Part shown: one piece after another, positions 47,066-59,395 of the stretch
Numbering within the stretch: position 1 is the stretch's first letter
How the letters are laid out: each line of letters starts with the position of its first letter
Assembly: GCF_016865585.1 (NCBI RefSeq)
Contig: NZ_JAESND010000006.1
Coordinates: 1 to 64,000 of the forward strand
Direction of reading: 5' to 3'
DNA length: 64,000 nucleotides
Origin: Jeongeupia naejangsanensis
GTDB taxonomy: Bacteria; Pseudomonadota; Gammaproteobacteria; Burkholderiales; Chitinibacteraceae
Position numbers and translations under genes: made by a program
The notes under the pieces: model-generated
What the model saw: the letters and a program-made list of their open reading frames with translations, nothing else
The model's database searches: none
What the model was told of the DNA's origin: nothing

Positions 47066-47989
47066 ATGATCGTCCGCCCGCCGCAACACTGGTTTTTCAT
47101 GGTTTTCACTTGGCGGGGGTCGGTGCTCTCGTCGATCCTGCCGCGACTCGCGCTGAATCTGGCTTTTGCGCTGCTGGTGGTCGTGCTGCACGGCTGGGTC
47201 GAAGGTTTCGGCCTGCGGCTGTCGATCGGTCCGTTCAGCCTGATGGGGATCGCGCTGGCGATCTTCCTCGGCTTCCGCAACAACACCAGCTACGACCGGT
47301 TCTGGGAGGCACGCAAGCTGTGCGGCGGCGTACTGGTGCAGACCCGCTCGCTGCTGCGGCAGGCGATCACGATGACCGGCCGGACGCCGGACGACCCGCG
47401 CATCGTGCAGTTCGCCGCGCTGCTGCAGGCGTTCGCCTTTGCGCTGAAGCACCAGTTGCGCCAGACCGATCCGCGCGACGATCTGGTGCGCCTGTTGCCA
47501 CCCGAGACGGCAGCACGGCTGGCGGCCGCACAGTTCGTCCCGGCAATGGTGCTGCGGGAGCTGGGCCTGTGGCTGGCGGAAGAGCGAGCGGCAGGGCGGC
47601 TGAACGACATCCTGTGGCAGTCGATGGATGCCAATCTCGACAAGCTGTCGGACATCCTCGGCAGCTGCGAACGCATTGCCAGCACGCCCTTGCCGTATGC
47701 ATACAGCGTGCTGCTGCACCGGACGATCTACCTGTACTGCTCGCTGCTGCCGCTGGGGCTGGTCGACAGCATCGGCTTGCTGACGCCGCTGATCTCGGTC
47801 TTCGTCGCCTACACCTTCATGGCGCTGGAGTCGATTGCCGGCGAGCTGGAAACGCCGTTCGGCACCGAACCCAACGATCTGGCGCTGGACGCCATCTGCC
47901 GCACGGTCGAGCGGACCCTGCTCGAAATGACCGATGCCGCCCGATTGCCACCGGCGTTGGAGCCCGACTCCCAGTACATTCTGACGTGA
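47066..47989 (+). CDS. Bestrophin-family ion channel
   Basis: 307 residues. MIVRPPQHWFFMVFTWRGSV at the N-terminus, GIALAIFLGFRNNTSYDRFW with the conserved RNN-x-AYDR-type segment, and ALESIAGELETPFGTEPNDL near the C-terminus are signatures of the bestrophin/UPF0187 (YneE) family, pentameric inner-membrane channels. Bacterial homologues conduct mainly monovalent cations; ion choice here cannot be told. No ribosome binding site stands out, but the N-terminal match supports the ATG at 47066. Confidence 0.92.
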   Translation: MIVRPPQHWFFMVFTWRGSVLSSILPRLALNLAFALLVVVLHGWVEGFGLRLSIGPFSLMGIALAIFLGFRNNTSYDRFWEARKLCGGVLVQTRSLLRQAITMTGRTPDDPRIVQFAALLQAFAFALKHQLRQTDPRDDLVRLLPPETAARLAAAQFVPAMVLRELGLWLAEERAAGRLNDILWQSMDANLDKLSDILGSCERIASTPLPYAYSVLLHRTIYLYCSLLPLGLVDSIGLLTPLISVFVAYTFMALESIAGELETPFGTEPNDLALDAICRTVERTLLEMTDAARLPPALEPDSQYILT

Positions 47990-48164
47990 GTATTGTGGTG
48001 TATTGACAGCCCTGAGACTGGAGACGAAAGGGGCTGTTGCCAGACCGTATCGATGTGGCCGCGTTCACAAAATTATCGCGTGGCGCCGCGCGCAGACCGC
48101 GTATGCTGGCCCCGCGTTGTTTTGGGCAAGCGGCGCCGATGGGAGCGCCCGCGGGAAGCAGCAC

Positions 48165-49043
48165 TTGAAACGCAAGGTCGGATTCTTTTTCAGCGTGGGC
48201 CTGTTGCGGCTGCTGGCGTGTTTGCCGTACGGCGTCGTCGCGCGCATCGGCCACGCGCTCGGCTTGCTGCTGTATCGATTGCCGACGTCGCGCAAGCGCG
48301 TGGTGCATGTGAACCTGCGTTTGTGTTTTCCGGACATGGACGACGCCGAGCGCGAGGTACTGGCCAGGGCGCATATCTGCCAGGTGATCCGCAGCTACCT
48401 CGAGCGCGGTTTCCAGTGGTTCGGCGACGCGCGGAAGATGGCGCAACTGATCGAACTCGACAGCGCCATCGACCTGCACGATCCCGCAGCACCGCCGACC
48501 ATCTTCATGGGCTTCCACTTCGTGGCGATCGAAGCAGGCTCGATGCGCTACTCGTCGCGCCATCCGGTGGCCTCGCTGTACACGCCGATGTCGAACCGCG
48601 ATTTTGACGGTCTGGCCCGGACCCAGCGGGGCCGCTTCGGCGCCGAGATGATCTCCCGTGCCGACAGCGCCCGCGCCTCGCTCGAGTGCCTGCGTCGTGG
48701 CGTGCCGGTGATGCTGGCCGCGGACATGGACTTCGGCGTGACGAACTCGGCTTTCGTGCCGTTTTTCGGCGTTCAGGCTTGCACGCTGACGTCGGTGTCG
48801 CGTTTGGCCAAGTTGAGCGGCGCGCGCGTCGTGCCCTTCGTTACCGAGGTTTTGCCCGATTTCCGTGGCTACAAGCTGAACATCTTCGCGCCGCTGGCGG
48901 ACTATCCCAGCGGGGATGCGGTGGCCGATGCGCGGACGATGAATGCGTTTCTGGAAACGCAGGTCCGGCGCCTGCCCGAGCAGTACTACTGGGTGCACAA
49001 GCGCTTCAAGCACCGGCCCGAAGGCGAAGCGCCGGTGTACTGA
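48165..49043 (+). CDS. LpxL/HtrB-family lipid A acyltransferase
   Basis: 292 residues if it starts at the TTG at 48165, where the sequence becomes a typical LKRKVGFFFSVGLLRLLACL membrane anchor; an ATG 54 codons further up gives an unconserved leader. His118-x4-Glu123 in GFHFVAIEAG is the catalytic dyad of LpxL/LpxM enzymes, and LYTPMSNRDFDGLARTQRGR follows as in the family. It attaches a secondary acyl chain to lipid A, on the inner membrane. Terminated by a strong bidirectional hairpin. The exact acyl position is not known. Confidence 0.88.
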   Translation: MKRKVGFFFSVGLLRLLACLPYGVVARIGHALGLLLYRLPTSRKRVVHVNLRLCFPDMDDAEREVLARAHICQVIRSYLERGFQWFGDARKMAQLIELDSAIDLHDPAAPPTIFMGFHFVAIEAGSMRYSSRHPVASLYTPMSNRDFDGLARTQRGRFGAEMISRADSARASLECLRRGVPVMLAADMDFGVTNSAFVPFFGVQACTLTSVSRLAKLSGARVVPFVTEVLPDFRGYKLNIFAPLADYPSGDAVADARTMNAFLETQVRRLPEQYYWVHKRFKHRPEGEAPVY

Positions 49044-49050
49044 CACCCGG

Positions 49051-49086
49051 CATGAAAAACGGCACCCGAGGGTGCCGTTTTTCATG
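49051..49086. terminator. Bidirectional terminator between acyltransferase and malate synthase
   Basis: A perfect 17-bp stem (CATGAAAAACGGCACCC / GGGTGCCGTTTTTCATG) with a GA loop and A/T runs on both sides, shared by the convergent genes. Confidence 0.94.
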
Positions 49087-49098
49087 GACTCGCTCAGA

Positions 49099-50694
49099 TC
49101 ACAACTTTTCGTACAGCGGCAGCGTCAGGAACTCGGCGAAGTCGTCGCTGGTGCTCATGGTTTCGAAGATCTGTGCCGCTTGCGCATACGGCGTGGCACT
49201 GAAGACCGCATCGCCGTGTTCGGCGCGGATCGCGTCGAGCACTTCCGGAATCATGCCGCGCACCATGTCGGCGGTCACCTTGCGGCCGTCGTCGAGTACG
49301 CCCTTCGGCGTGCGGATCCACTGCCAGACCTGCGAGCGACTGATTTCGGCCGTCGCCGCGTCTTCCATCAGGTTGTGGATCGGCACGCAGCCGTTGCCGG
49401 CGAGCCAGGAGCCGAGGTACTGGATGCCGACGTCGATGTTCATCCGCAGGCCTGCCTCGGTAATCGGCGCTTCGGGCTGGAAGTTCAGCAGGTCAGCGGC
49501 GGTGACCGCGACATCCGGGCGCTGCTTGTCGAACTGGTTTGGTCGCTCGCCCAGGACCTTGACCCATTCTTCCATCGCGATCGGCACCAGCCCCGGGTGG
49601 GCGACCCAGCCGCCGTCGAAGCCGTCGCCGGCATCACGGGTCTTGTCGGCACGCACAGCGGCCATTGCCTTGTCGTTGGCCTCAGGGTCGTTCTTGATCG
49701 GGATCAGCGCGCTCATGCCGCCGATCGCCGGCGCGCCGCGCTTGTGGCAGGTCTTGACCAGGTTCAGCGCGTAGGCGCGCATGAAGGGCACGGTCATGGT
49801 GATCTGGGCGCGGTTGGCCAGACAGAAGTCGCGGTCGGTCTTGAATTTCTTGATGCAGCTGAAGATGTAGTCCCAGCGGCCGGCGTTGAGTCCGGCCGAG
49901 TGGTTGCGCAGCTCGTAGAGGATTTCTTCCATCTCGAACGCGGCGAGGATGGTCTCGATCAGCACCGTGGCCTTGATCGTGCCCTGCGGCAGGCCGAGTT
50001 CGTCCTGCGCCAGCACGAAGGTGTCGTTCCACAGTCGCGCTTCGAGGTGCGACTCCATCTTCGGCAGGTAGAAGTAGGGTGCGGTGCCGCGGGCAAGCTG
50101 TTCCTTGGCGTTGTGGAACAGGAACAGCGCGAAGTCGAACAGCCCGCCCGAGACGCGTGATCCGTCGACGGTGACGTGCTTTTCATCGAGGTGCCAGCCG
50201 CGCGGGCGGACGATCAGCGTGGCGATCTTCGGGTTGAGCCTGTACTCCTTGCCGGCCTCGTTGCGGAAGGCGAGCGTGCGGCGCACCGCCTGCTTGAGGT
50301 TGATCTGGCCCTGGATCTGGTTGGACCAGTTCGGCGTGTTCGAATCCTCGAAGTCGGTCATGTAGCTGTCCGCGCCCGAGTTCAGCGCGTTGATGATCAT
50401 CTTTTTTTCGACCGGACCGGTGATTTCGACGCGGCGCAGCGCGATGTCGGCCGGGATTGGCGCGATCTGCCATTCGCCGGCGCGGATGTGCGCGGTTTCG
50501 GCGAGGAAGTCCGGGCGCTTGCCGGCGTCGAGTTCCTGCTGGCGCAGCACGCGCCGCCCCAGCAGTTCCTGCCGCCGGCCTTCGAAGGCGCGGTGGAGTC
50601 TGGCAACGAAGGCCAGCGCTTCCGGCGTCAGGATGGCGGCGAAATCGTCGGAAATCGGGGCGTGGATCTGGACGCCTTGTGGCAGTGAACTCAT
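49099..50694 (-). CDS. aceB: Malate synthase A
   Basis: 531 residues, the length of MSA (E. coli 533), with GAGGAG before the ATG. TDFEDSNTPNWSNQIQGQ, RPRGWHLDEKH, LPKMESHLEARLWNDTF and KDVLAERPNQF-like VLGERPNQFDKQRPDVAVTA match isoform A. It condenses glyoxylate with acetyl-CoA to malate in the glyoxylate bypass. The isocitrate lyase gene lies 1.6 kb away on the same strand but is separated from it by two genes on the other strand, so they are separate transcripts. No aceK is seen. Confidence 0.96.
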   Translation of the reverse strand: MSSLPQGVQIHAPISDDFAAILTPEALAFVARLHRAFEGRRQELLGRRVLRQQELDAGKRPDFLAETAHIRAGEWQIAPIPADIALRRVEITGPVEKKMIINALNSGADSYMTDFEDSNTPNWSNQIQGQINLKQAVRRTLAFRNEAGKEYRLNPKIATLIVRPRGWHLDEKHVTVDGSRVSGGLFDFALFLFHNAKEQLARGTAPYFYLPKMESHLEARLWNDTFVLAQDELGLPQGTIKATVLIETILAAFEMEEILYELRNHSAGLNAGRWDYIFSCIKKFKTDRDFCLANRAQITMTVPFMRAYALNLVKTCHKRGAPAIGGMSALIPIKNDPEANDKAMAAVRADKTRDAGDGFDGGWVAHPGLVPIAMEEWVKVLGERPNQFDKQRPDVAVTAADLLNFQPEAPITEAGLRMNIDVGIQYLGSWLAGNGCVPIHNLMEDAATAEISRSQVWQWIRTPKGVLDDGRKVTADMVRGMIPEVLDAIRAEHGDAVFSATPYAQAAQIFETMSTSDDFAEFLTLPLYEKL

Positions 50695-50795
50695 TGCGTG
50701 CTCCTCGAACGGGAATCATTGGATGTGTGTTGCAGTGCACCCAGTCTAGACGCGGCCATGGCCACAAAAAAGCCCTAGAATGCGATAGCTTCTTT

Positions 50796-50807
50796 TACTT
50801 TCAAGTA
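50796..50807. promoter_or_regulatory. Palindrome in the aceB-LysR intergenic region
   Basis: TACTT and AAGTA flank a TC centre, ending 4 bases before the LysR start. It is a candidate operator of the LysR protein, but the sequence is short and a TN11A match is only approximate. Confidence 0.4.
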
Positions 50808-50811
50808 CATA

Positions 50812-51708
50812 ATGGACGCGCTCAAACAGCTCCAGACGTTCATCGCGGTGGTCAATCTCGGCAGCCTTTCGGCGGCGGCGCGGGATGAAGGTGTGGTGCC
50901 GGCAGTGATCGGCCGGCGGCTCGATGCGCTCGAGGAGCGTCTCGGTGCCCGGCTGCTGGTGCGCACGACCCGGCGCGTTACGCTGACGCAGGAAGGCAGC
51001 GCGTTCTTCGAGGACGGCCAGCGCATCGTCGCCGAACTCGAAGAGGCCGAGGCGGCGGTCGCTTCGGGCAGCGCGCGGGTACGCGGCCATCTGCGCGTGA
51101 CGGCACCGGCCGGTTTCGGCCGCCGCCACGTGGCGCCGCACATCGCGACGTTCCAGCGCGAACACCCGGATCTGAAGGTCACGCTGGACCTGTCGGACCG
51201 GCTGGTCGATCTGGCGGGGGAGCGCGTCGACTGTGCGATCCGGATCAGCGAGCTGGCCGACTCGAACCATGTTGCGGTACGGCTGGCCGAAAACCGCCGG
51301 GTCGTCGTCGCATCGCCGAGTTATCTGGCCGAACGCGGCATTCCGAAAACACCGGCCGATCTGGAGCGCTTCGATTGCCTGTCACTCGGCGCCAGCCAGA
51401 GCCGTGGCTGGACCTTTCGCGTCGACGGCAAGCTGAGCAACTGGCGAGTGCAGGGCGTGCTCGAATGCAATGACGGTGCGGTGCTGCACGAATGGGCGCT
51501 GAAGGGCTACGGGCTGGCGTGGCGTTCGCTGTGGGAGGTGCGCAGCGACGTCGGCGAGGGACGGCTGGTGACCGTGCTGGACGCGTACTCGGCCCCCGAT
51601 TACCCGGTGTATGCGGTGATGCCGCAGCGCAAGCATCTGCCGCAGCGGGTGCGGCGCTTCATCGATCATCTGAAAACGGTCTACGCCGTGCCGGGCTACT
51701 GGGACTGA
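50812..51708 (+). CDS. LysR-family regulator divergent from aceB
   Basis: 298 residues. N-terminal winged helix (LKQLQTFIAVVNLGSLSAAA, VIGRRLDALEERLGARLLVR) and a LysR effector domain (CLSLGASQSRGWTFRVDGKL; PDYPVYAVMPQRKHLPQRVR). It is divergently transcribed from aceB with 117 bases between the starts, so malate synthase is the first candidate target. The effector domain is closest in style to the short-chain/aromatic DsdC/GcvA-like group but the ligand is unknown. Confidence 0.92.
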   Translation: MDALKQLQTFIAVVNLGSLSAAARDEGVVPAVIGRRLDALEERLGARLLVRTTRRVTLTQEGSAFFEDGQRIVAELEEAEAAVASGSARVRGHLRVTAPAGFGRRHVAPHIATFQREHPDLKVTLDLSDRLVDLAGERVDCAIRISELADSNHVAVRLAENRRVVVASPSYLAERGIPKTPADLERFDCLSLGASQSRGWTFRVDGKLSNWRVQGVLECNDGAVLHEWALKGYGLAWRSLWEVRSDVGEGRLVTVLDAYSAPDYPVYAVMPQRKHLPQRVRRFIDHLKTVYAVPGYWD

Positions 51709-51777
51709 AAGCGCGCCCAACTGGTAGGCTTGGGGCATGGCGCCGCTGGCGCCCATCGGCCACCAAGAGGACACGCC

Positions 51778-52137
51778 ATGCCGCACCTGAGTCTGGAATA
51801 CACGCAAAACCTCGTCGATTACGATGCACCGCAAGCCCTGCGCATCCTGGGGCAGGTGATGTTCGATTCGGGATTGTTTGGCGAAGCCGACATCAAGAGC
51901 CGCGCCTACCGGCTGGACGATCATCTGGTGGGTACCGGCGATACCGGTACCGCCTTTCTGCATGTGCAGGTGTCCTTGCTCTGCGGACGGACCGACGCGC
52001 AGAAACAGGCGCTGGGTGCGCGGATCGCTGCTGCGCTGAAATCGACGCTGCCGGCGGTGAATGGACCGGTCCAGTTGACGGTCGACGTCCGCGACATGAA
52101 CCGCGACTGCTACGCCAAGGAAGTGCTGCCGGGTTGA
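51778..52137 (+). CDS. 5-carboxymethyl-2-hydroxymuconate isomerase-like tautomerase
   Basis: 119 residues from the ATG at 51778; a longer reading frame adds an unconserved stretch. After removal of Met, Pro becomes the N-terminal residue (MPHLSLEYTQNL), the catalytic base of the tautomerase superfamily, and the rest fits the CHMI (HpaF) fold including IKSRAYRLDDHLVGTG. In E. coli HpaF serves homoprotocatechuate degradation, but none of the other genes of that pathway are here, so the substrate is uncertain. It follows the LysR gene on the same strand by 69 bases. Confidence 0.85.
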   Translation: MPHLSLEYTQNLVDYDAPQALRILGQVMFDSGLFGEADIKSRAYRLDDHLVGTGDTGTAFLHVQVSLLCGRTDAQKQALGARIAAALKSTLPAVNGPVQLTVDVRDMNRDCYAKEVLPG

Positions 52138-52156
52138 AACCGCCGGCATCGCAATG

Positions 52157-52190
52157 AAAAAACCGCACGGCGGGTAGCGTGCGGTTTTTT
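52157..52190 (+). terminator. Terminator after the tautomerase gene
   Basis: AAAAAACCGCAC pairs with GTGCGGTTTTTT across about ten bases, with a long T run. Confidence 0.9.
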
Positions 52191-52302
52191 TCTGGCTGCC
52201 ATCGGCAGACCGGTGGACGGTGTGGGAGGAGTAGGCACCGTTCCGGCCGCCAACCGTGCCCCTTGATCATGTCGGGCACGGTCTAGCCTCGTGTTTCTGC
52301 GT

Positions 52303-53583
<1,281 letters not shown>

Positions 53584-53773
53584 CTCTCTCTCCCGCGTGG
53601 TGACTGGCGTTTCCGCCGAAAACAAAAGAAATTCAAGCACAAAACTTCTGCAGCGCAACATGATTTTGCGGTGCACCAATTGAGTGTAGTCCGATGGTTT
53701 TGACTACATATTGGGATTTGCCCGTATCAACCCGATCGCATCGCCGTTTGACTATTTTTCTGTGCCCAAAATG

Positions 53774-53801
53774 CTTGAAAATACCGGCGCAGGCCCTATA
53801 T
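53774..53801 (+). promoter_or_regulatory. Sigma-32 (heat shock) promoter of grpE
   Basis: CTTGAAA (53774-53780), a 13-base spacer, and CCCTATAT (53794-53801) match the sigma-32 consensus CTTGAAA-N11-16-CCCCATNT almost perfectly. It lies 40 bases upstream of the grpE start. Confidence 0.93.
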
Positions 53802-53841
53802 AGCGGGACAGTCATATTGGATGTTCAGGAGTACGGAACCG

Positions 53842-54381
53842 ATGTCGCAAGAAAACGAAAAACAGCCTTTGAACCCGACCGAAACCGAGCAGGACGCCGC
53901 CGTCGCGCAGAACGACGTGCAGGGTTCCGATATGGAGGCGCAGTTGTCGGCCGCGCTGGCCGACCTCGACCGTGCCCGTCAGGACGTGCTGTACGCCAAG
54001 GCCGAAATGGACAACGTCCGTCGTCGTGCTGCCGAAGAGAACGACAAGGCGCGCAAGTTCGCGGTGGAAAAATTCGCGCGTGAACTGTTGTCGGTGAAGG
54101 ACGCGATGGAAATGGCGTTGCTCGACCAGTCCGGCAACTTCGAGGCGCTGAAAACCGGTGTCGATCTGACCCACAAGGCGCTGGTGTCGGCGTTCGAGAA
54201 GTTCGAGCTCGTGGAAGTGGCGCCGGTAGCCGGCGACAAGCTGGACCCGAACCTGCATCAGGCGATTTCGATGGAGCCGGCAAAGCAGGAGCCGAACAGC
54301 ATCGTGCGCGTGCTGCAAAAGGGTTACACCCTGTCCGGCCGCGTGTTGCGCCCGGCGATGGTCATCGTCGCCGCAGCCTGA
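53842..54381 (+). CDS. grpE: Nucleotide exchange factor GrpE
   Basis: 179 residues from the ATG at 53842, AGGAG 10 bases upstream. An acidic N-terminal region leads to a long coiled coil (AQLSAALADLDRARQDVLYA, AEMDNVRRRAAEENDKARKF) and a C-terminal beta domain (LHQAISMEPAKQEPNSIVRV). GrpE releases ADP from DnaK. It has its own heat-shock promoter and is separated from dnaK by 265 bases that contain another one. Confidence 0.96.
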   Translation: MSQENEKQPLNPTETEQDAAVAQNDVQGSDMEAQLSAALADLDRARQDVLYAKAEMDNVRRRAAEENDKARKFAVEKFARELLSVKDAMEMALLDQSGNFEALKTGVDLTHKALVSAFEKFELVEVAPVAGDKLDPNLHQAISMEPAKQEPNSIVRVLQKGYTLSGRVLRPAMVIVAAA

Positions 54382-54550
54382 GTCGGCAGGGCCGACCCAC
54401 GACCGGGGGTTGCACGACCACCGCTAGGCCATCGCCAGACCGGTACTGGCTGTCGGGGCGTGACGTGACGACCGTATCGGCCGCCGCACGGCCCGATGCG
54501 CTGAGGGGCGTGGCGGATCGACAACGGCTATCGCCCCTCCGGACGGCACT

Positions 54551-54578
54551 CTTGAAAAGTCGGTCGGCATCCCCACTT
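54551..54578 (+). promoter_or_regulatory. Sigma-32 (heat shock) promoter of dnaK
   Basis: CTTGAAA (54551-54557), 13 bases, CCCCACTT (54571-54578): a second near-consensus sigma-32 promoter. It lies 68 bases upstream of the dnaK start and has the same spacer as the grpE promoter. Confidence 0.95.
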
Positions 54579-54646
54579 GGCTAGCAAGGTTATTCATATC
54601 GACGGTTTCGCCAAGGCGGAACCCACTTATTGGAAGGAAACGAAAC

Positions 54647-56572
<1,926 letters not shown>

Positions 56573-56592
56573 TCTGGTCTCGGTATTGGAAA

Positions 56593-56632
56593 AGGCACAC
56601 GGCGCGCATGGCGGGCCGGTGCCTTTTTGCTT
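56593..56632 (+). terminator. Partial terminator between dnaK and dnaJ
   Basis: AAAAGGCAC and GTGCCTTTTT enclose about 20 GC-rich bases and end 10 bases before the dnaJ ribosome binding site. It could lower dnaJ expression relative to dnaK. Confidence 0.7.
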
Positions 56633-56643
56633 AGGTGGAATCC

Positions 56644-57774
56644 ATGTCAAAAAAAGATTTTTACGATGTGCTCGGGGTCAATCGTGATGCCTCCGACGAC
56701 GACATCAAGAAGGCGTATCGCAAGCTGGCGATGAAGTACCATCCGGACCGCAATCCGGACAGCAAGGAAGCCGAAGAGAAGTTCAAGGAGGCCAAGGAGG
56801 CCTACGAGATCCTCTCCGAGCCGCAGAAACGCGCCGCGTACGACCAGTACGGCCACGCCGGGGTCGACCCGCAGGCCGGGATGGGCGGCGGTTTCGGTGG
56901 CGGTGCCGGCGGCTTTGCCGATGCGTTCTCCGACATCTTCGGCGACATTTTCGGCGGCGGTCAGCGTGGTGGTGGCGGGCGTTCGAACGTCTATCGCGGT
57001 GCCGACCTGCGTTACAACATGGAAATCTCGCTCGAAGAAGCCGCGCGCGGCGTCGAGAAGCAGATCAAGATCCCGTCGCACGACGAATGCGAGCTGTGTC
57101 ACGGCAGCGGCGCCAAGCCGGGTACCGAGGCCAAGACCTGCCATACCTGCGGCGGTGCCGGCCAGGTGCGCGTGTCGCAGGGCTTCTTCAGCATCCAGCA
57201 GACGTGCCCGACCTGCCACGGCAGCGGCCGCTACATTCCGGATCCGTGCCGCAACTGTCACGGCACCGGCCGGGTGCAGTCGAACAAGACGCTGGCGGTG
57301 AAGATTCCGGCCGGCGTCGACGAGGGCGACCGCATCCGCCTGTCCGGCGAAGGCGAGCCGGGCGTCAACGGCGGCCCGCCGGGCGATCTGTACGTCGTGG
57401 TGCACCTGAAGGCGCACAGCGTGTTCGAACGCGAAGGCAACGACCTGCACTGCGAAATGCCGATTAGCATTACCGTGGCGGCGCTGGGTGGCGAGATCGA
57501 AATTCCGACGCTGGACAACAAGGCGCGGATCTCGATTCCGGCCGGCACGCAGACCGGGCAGGTGTTCCGCTTGCGCGGCAAGGGCATCAAGGGCGTGCGC
57601 AGCGCGATCACCGGTGACCTGATGTGCCACGTCGTCCTCGAGACGCCGGTGAGCCTGACCAGTCGCCAGAAGGAACTGCTCAAGGAGTTCGAGGAGATCA
57701 GCCAGGGCGAGCCGGGCAAGCACAATCCGCGTGCCAAGTCCTTCATGGACAAGGTGAAGGATTTCTTTTCCTGA
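56644..57774 (+). CDS. dnaJ: Chaperone protein DnaJ (Hsp40)
   Basis: 376 residues from the ATG at 56644 (AGGTGG upstream). J-domain with [10 protein letters not shown] (31-40, HPD 33-35), a Gly/Phe-rich linker ([15 protein letters not shown]), four zinc-finger repeats [32 protein letters not shown], and a C-terminal substrate domain. It stimulates DnaK ATPase and delivers unfolded proteins. It follows dnaK and probably shares its heat-shock transcript through the weak terminator. Confidence 0.97.
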   Translation: MSKKDFYDVLGVNRDASDDDIKKAYRKLAMKYHPDRNPDSKEAEEKFKEAKEAYEILSEPQKRAAYDQYGHAGVDPQAGMGGGFGGGAGGFADAFSDIFGDIFGGGQRGGGGRSNVYRGADLRYNMEISLEEAARGVEKQIKIPSHDECELCHGSGAKPGTEAKTCHTCGGAGQVRVSQGFFSIQQTCPTCHGSGRYIPDPCRNCHGTGRVQSNKTLAVKIPAGVDEGDRIRLSGEGEPGVNGGPPGDLYVVVHLKAHSVFEREGNDLHCEMPISITVAALGGEIEIPTLDNKARISIPAGTQTGQVFRLRGKGIKGVRSAITGDLMCHVVLETPVSLTSRQKELLKEFEEISQGEPGKHNPRAKSFMDKVKDFFS

Positions 57775-57793
57775 GGCAGGTTGCTCCTGATGC

Positions 57794-57821
57794 AAAAAAC
57801 CCCGCTTAGCCGGGGTTTTTT
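57794..57821. terminator. Bidirectional terminator between dnaJ and the diguanylate cyclase
   Basis: AAAAAACCCCG pairs with CGGGGTTTTTT across CTTAGC. The stop codon of the convergent cyclase gene (57806-57808) falls in the loop, so the hairpin can terminate both genes. Confidence 0.94.
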
Positions 57822-59251
57822 GTTGTTCCGGCGGCAGCGACGCAATTGCGTCCGGCATGCTTGGCCCGGTAGAGCGCGTGGTCGGCATCGGGCAGCAGGG
57901 TACTGAGCGACGGCATGGCAATCCCGGCGCTGGCGATGCCGATGCTGACGGTGGCGCGCAGCGGTACCGCAGCCTCGGATGAAAGCGCATGCTGACCGAA
58001 CTGGGCGCGGATCCGTTCGGCAATCTGCCAGGCGTTGTCCTGACCGCAATTGGGCAGAACGACAACAAACTCCTCGCCACCGATGCGGCCGAACACGTCG
58101 GTATCGCGCAGCATGCCGTGGACGATGCGGGCAAACTCGCGCAGGACACGGTCGCCGGTGGCATGACCGTGCTGGTCATTCACCGATTTAAAGTGGTCGA
58201 TATCGAGCATTAGTACCGATACCGGTTGCCGGGCGTCGTGGAGCTGCCGCATCAGCATATCGGCACGCTCCATGAGCCCGCCGCGATTGAGTGCATCGGT
58301 GAGCGGATCGTGGGACGCGAGATGCTGCAGCTGCTTGAGCAGCGCGTTGCGTGCCCCCATGACGCTCGCGACCATCAGCGGCGCCAGCGCGATCAGGGCG
58401 ATGGCGATGCGAAGCGCCAACAGCGTGTGCAGGTCGGACGTGGCGGCGCCGAGGCTCATCTGGCCGGTCGAGATGCTGAGCATCATGGCAATGCCGTACA
58501 TCGACGTGAGCAGGCTGGTGGTGAACAGGCTGTAGCTGATCGCGCACCAGAGCAGCGCAGGAATCGGATAGGCAATCGAGCCCGAATCGTTGAGTCTGAT
58601 TGCGATCATGACGCTGGCGACGAAGACCGCCGCCGGCATCCACTTCGCCATCGTCGGCCAGCGTATCAATCGGGCGCGGCCCGGTGACGAGGCGCGCCAG
58701 GTCGGCAGGGCAAGGATCACCGGCACGATCGCGAGCGCGTTGGCCAGTTCGGCCGAGAACCAGTACGAGAACCCGGCCTCGGCGCTGCCGTGAAACAGGA
58801 CCGGATTGATGACGCTGCCGACGGCGCCTTCGGCCAGGGCGCCGGCGACGATGATCAGTACCAGATAGACGATGGATTCGGGGCGGCGCAGCAGGCGGAT
58901 TTCCTCGCGCTGCGTCTGATAGATCAGCAGTCCGACCAGAACGAAGGCGAAGTTGCCCGCCGTCAGGAGCAGCGACTTGGTCCAGGTGCTGCCGGTCAGC
59001 AGATCGGCGGCAACAAACCCTGCAAGTGCGCCAAGCCAGGATGGCCACCTTGCGGTGCGGGGGTGGCGGACGAAAACGCCCAGCAGGACGGCATTGGCCG
59101 GCCAGAATGCCGCGAGCAAACCCATGGGCCGGGTAATGATGCCCAGCAGGGCCATGCCGAAGGTCAGCAAGCCGATCAGCAGCGCGTTGGACAGCGCATG
59201 GTGGACGGGCCAGCCAGTGCGTTGATCGTGCAGCGTGCTTTTCGTCGTCAT
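57806..59251 (-). CDS. Diguanylate cyclase with MASE1 sensor
   Basis: 481 residues. The first about 300 form a multi-helix MASE1 membrane sensor (LLIGLLTFGMALLGIITRPM, FWPANAVLLGVFVRHP). The GGDEF domain (about 310-475) has GRIGGEEF, with the active motif GGEEF at 391-395, and SIGIAS; the region before it, LMLDIDHFKSVNDQHGHATG, binds metal. It should make cyclic di-GMP from GTP. An RxxD inhibitory site was not obvious by eye. It is a stand-alone gene. Confidence 0.93.
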   Translation of the reverse strand: MTTKSTLHDQRTGWPVHHALSNALLIGLLTFGMALLGIITRPMGLLAAFWPANAVLLGVFVRHPRTARWPSWLGALAGFVAADLLTGSTWTKSLLLTAGNFAFVLVGLLIYQTQREEIRLLRRPESIVYLVLIIVAGALAEGAVGSVINPVLFHGSAEAGFSYWFSAELANALAIVPVILALPTWRASSPGRARLIRWPTMAKWMPAAVFVASVMIAIRLNDSGSIAYPIPALLWCAISYSLFTTSLLTSMYGIAMMLSISTGQMSLGAATSDLHTLLALRIAIALIALAPLMVASVMGARNALLKQLQHLASHDPLTDALNRGGLMERADMLMRQLHDARQPVSVLMLDIDHFKSVNDQHGHATGDRVLREFARIVHGMLRDTDVFGRIGGEEFVVVLPNCGQDNAWQIAERIRAQFGQHALSSEAAVPLRATVSIGIASAGIAMPSLSTLLPDADHALYRAKHAGRNCVAAAGTTKNPG

Positions 59252-59340
59252 GGCGAAGATGGGCGCAAGAGGTACTGCATTAATTCAACGCGAGCCGGCG
59301 CGGCTTGGGAAGGTTTTTTTGGTTTCGGCGCGTCGAATGT

Positions 59341-59369
59341 ACAAAAGCCGTCCTGAAGACGGCTTTTGT
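59341..59369 (-). terminator. Terminator of the DUF4870 gene
   Basis: ACAAAAGCCGTC pairs with GACGGCTTTTGT across CTGAA, 27 bases after the stop of the DUF4870 gene on the minus strand. Confidence 0.85.
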
Positions 59370-59395
59370 CGGATGCGGCTTTATTGGCCGCGGCC

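Noticed and set aside
48003-48164. Upstream 54-codon extension of the LpxL-family gene
   Set aside because: The family begins with the LKRKVGFFF anchor, and the extension has no conserved residues and no clear ribosome binding site. It more likely holds promoter or leader sequence.
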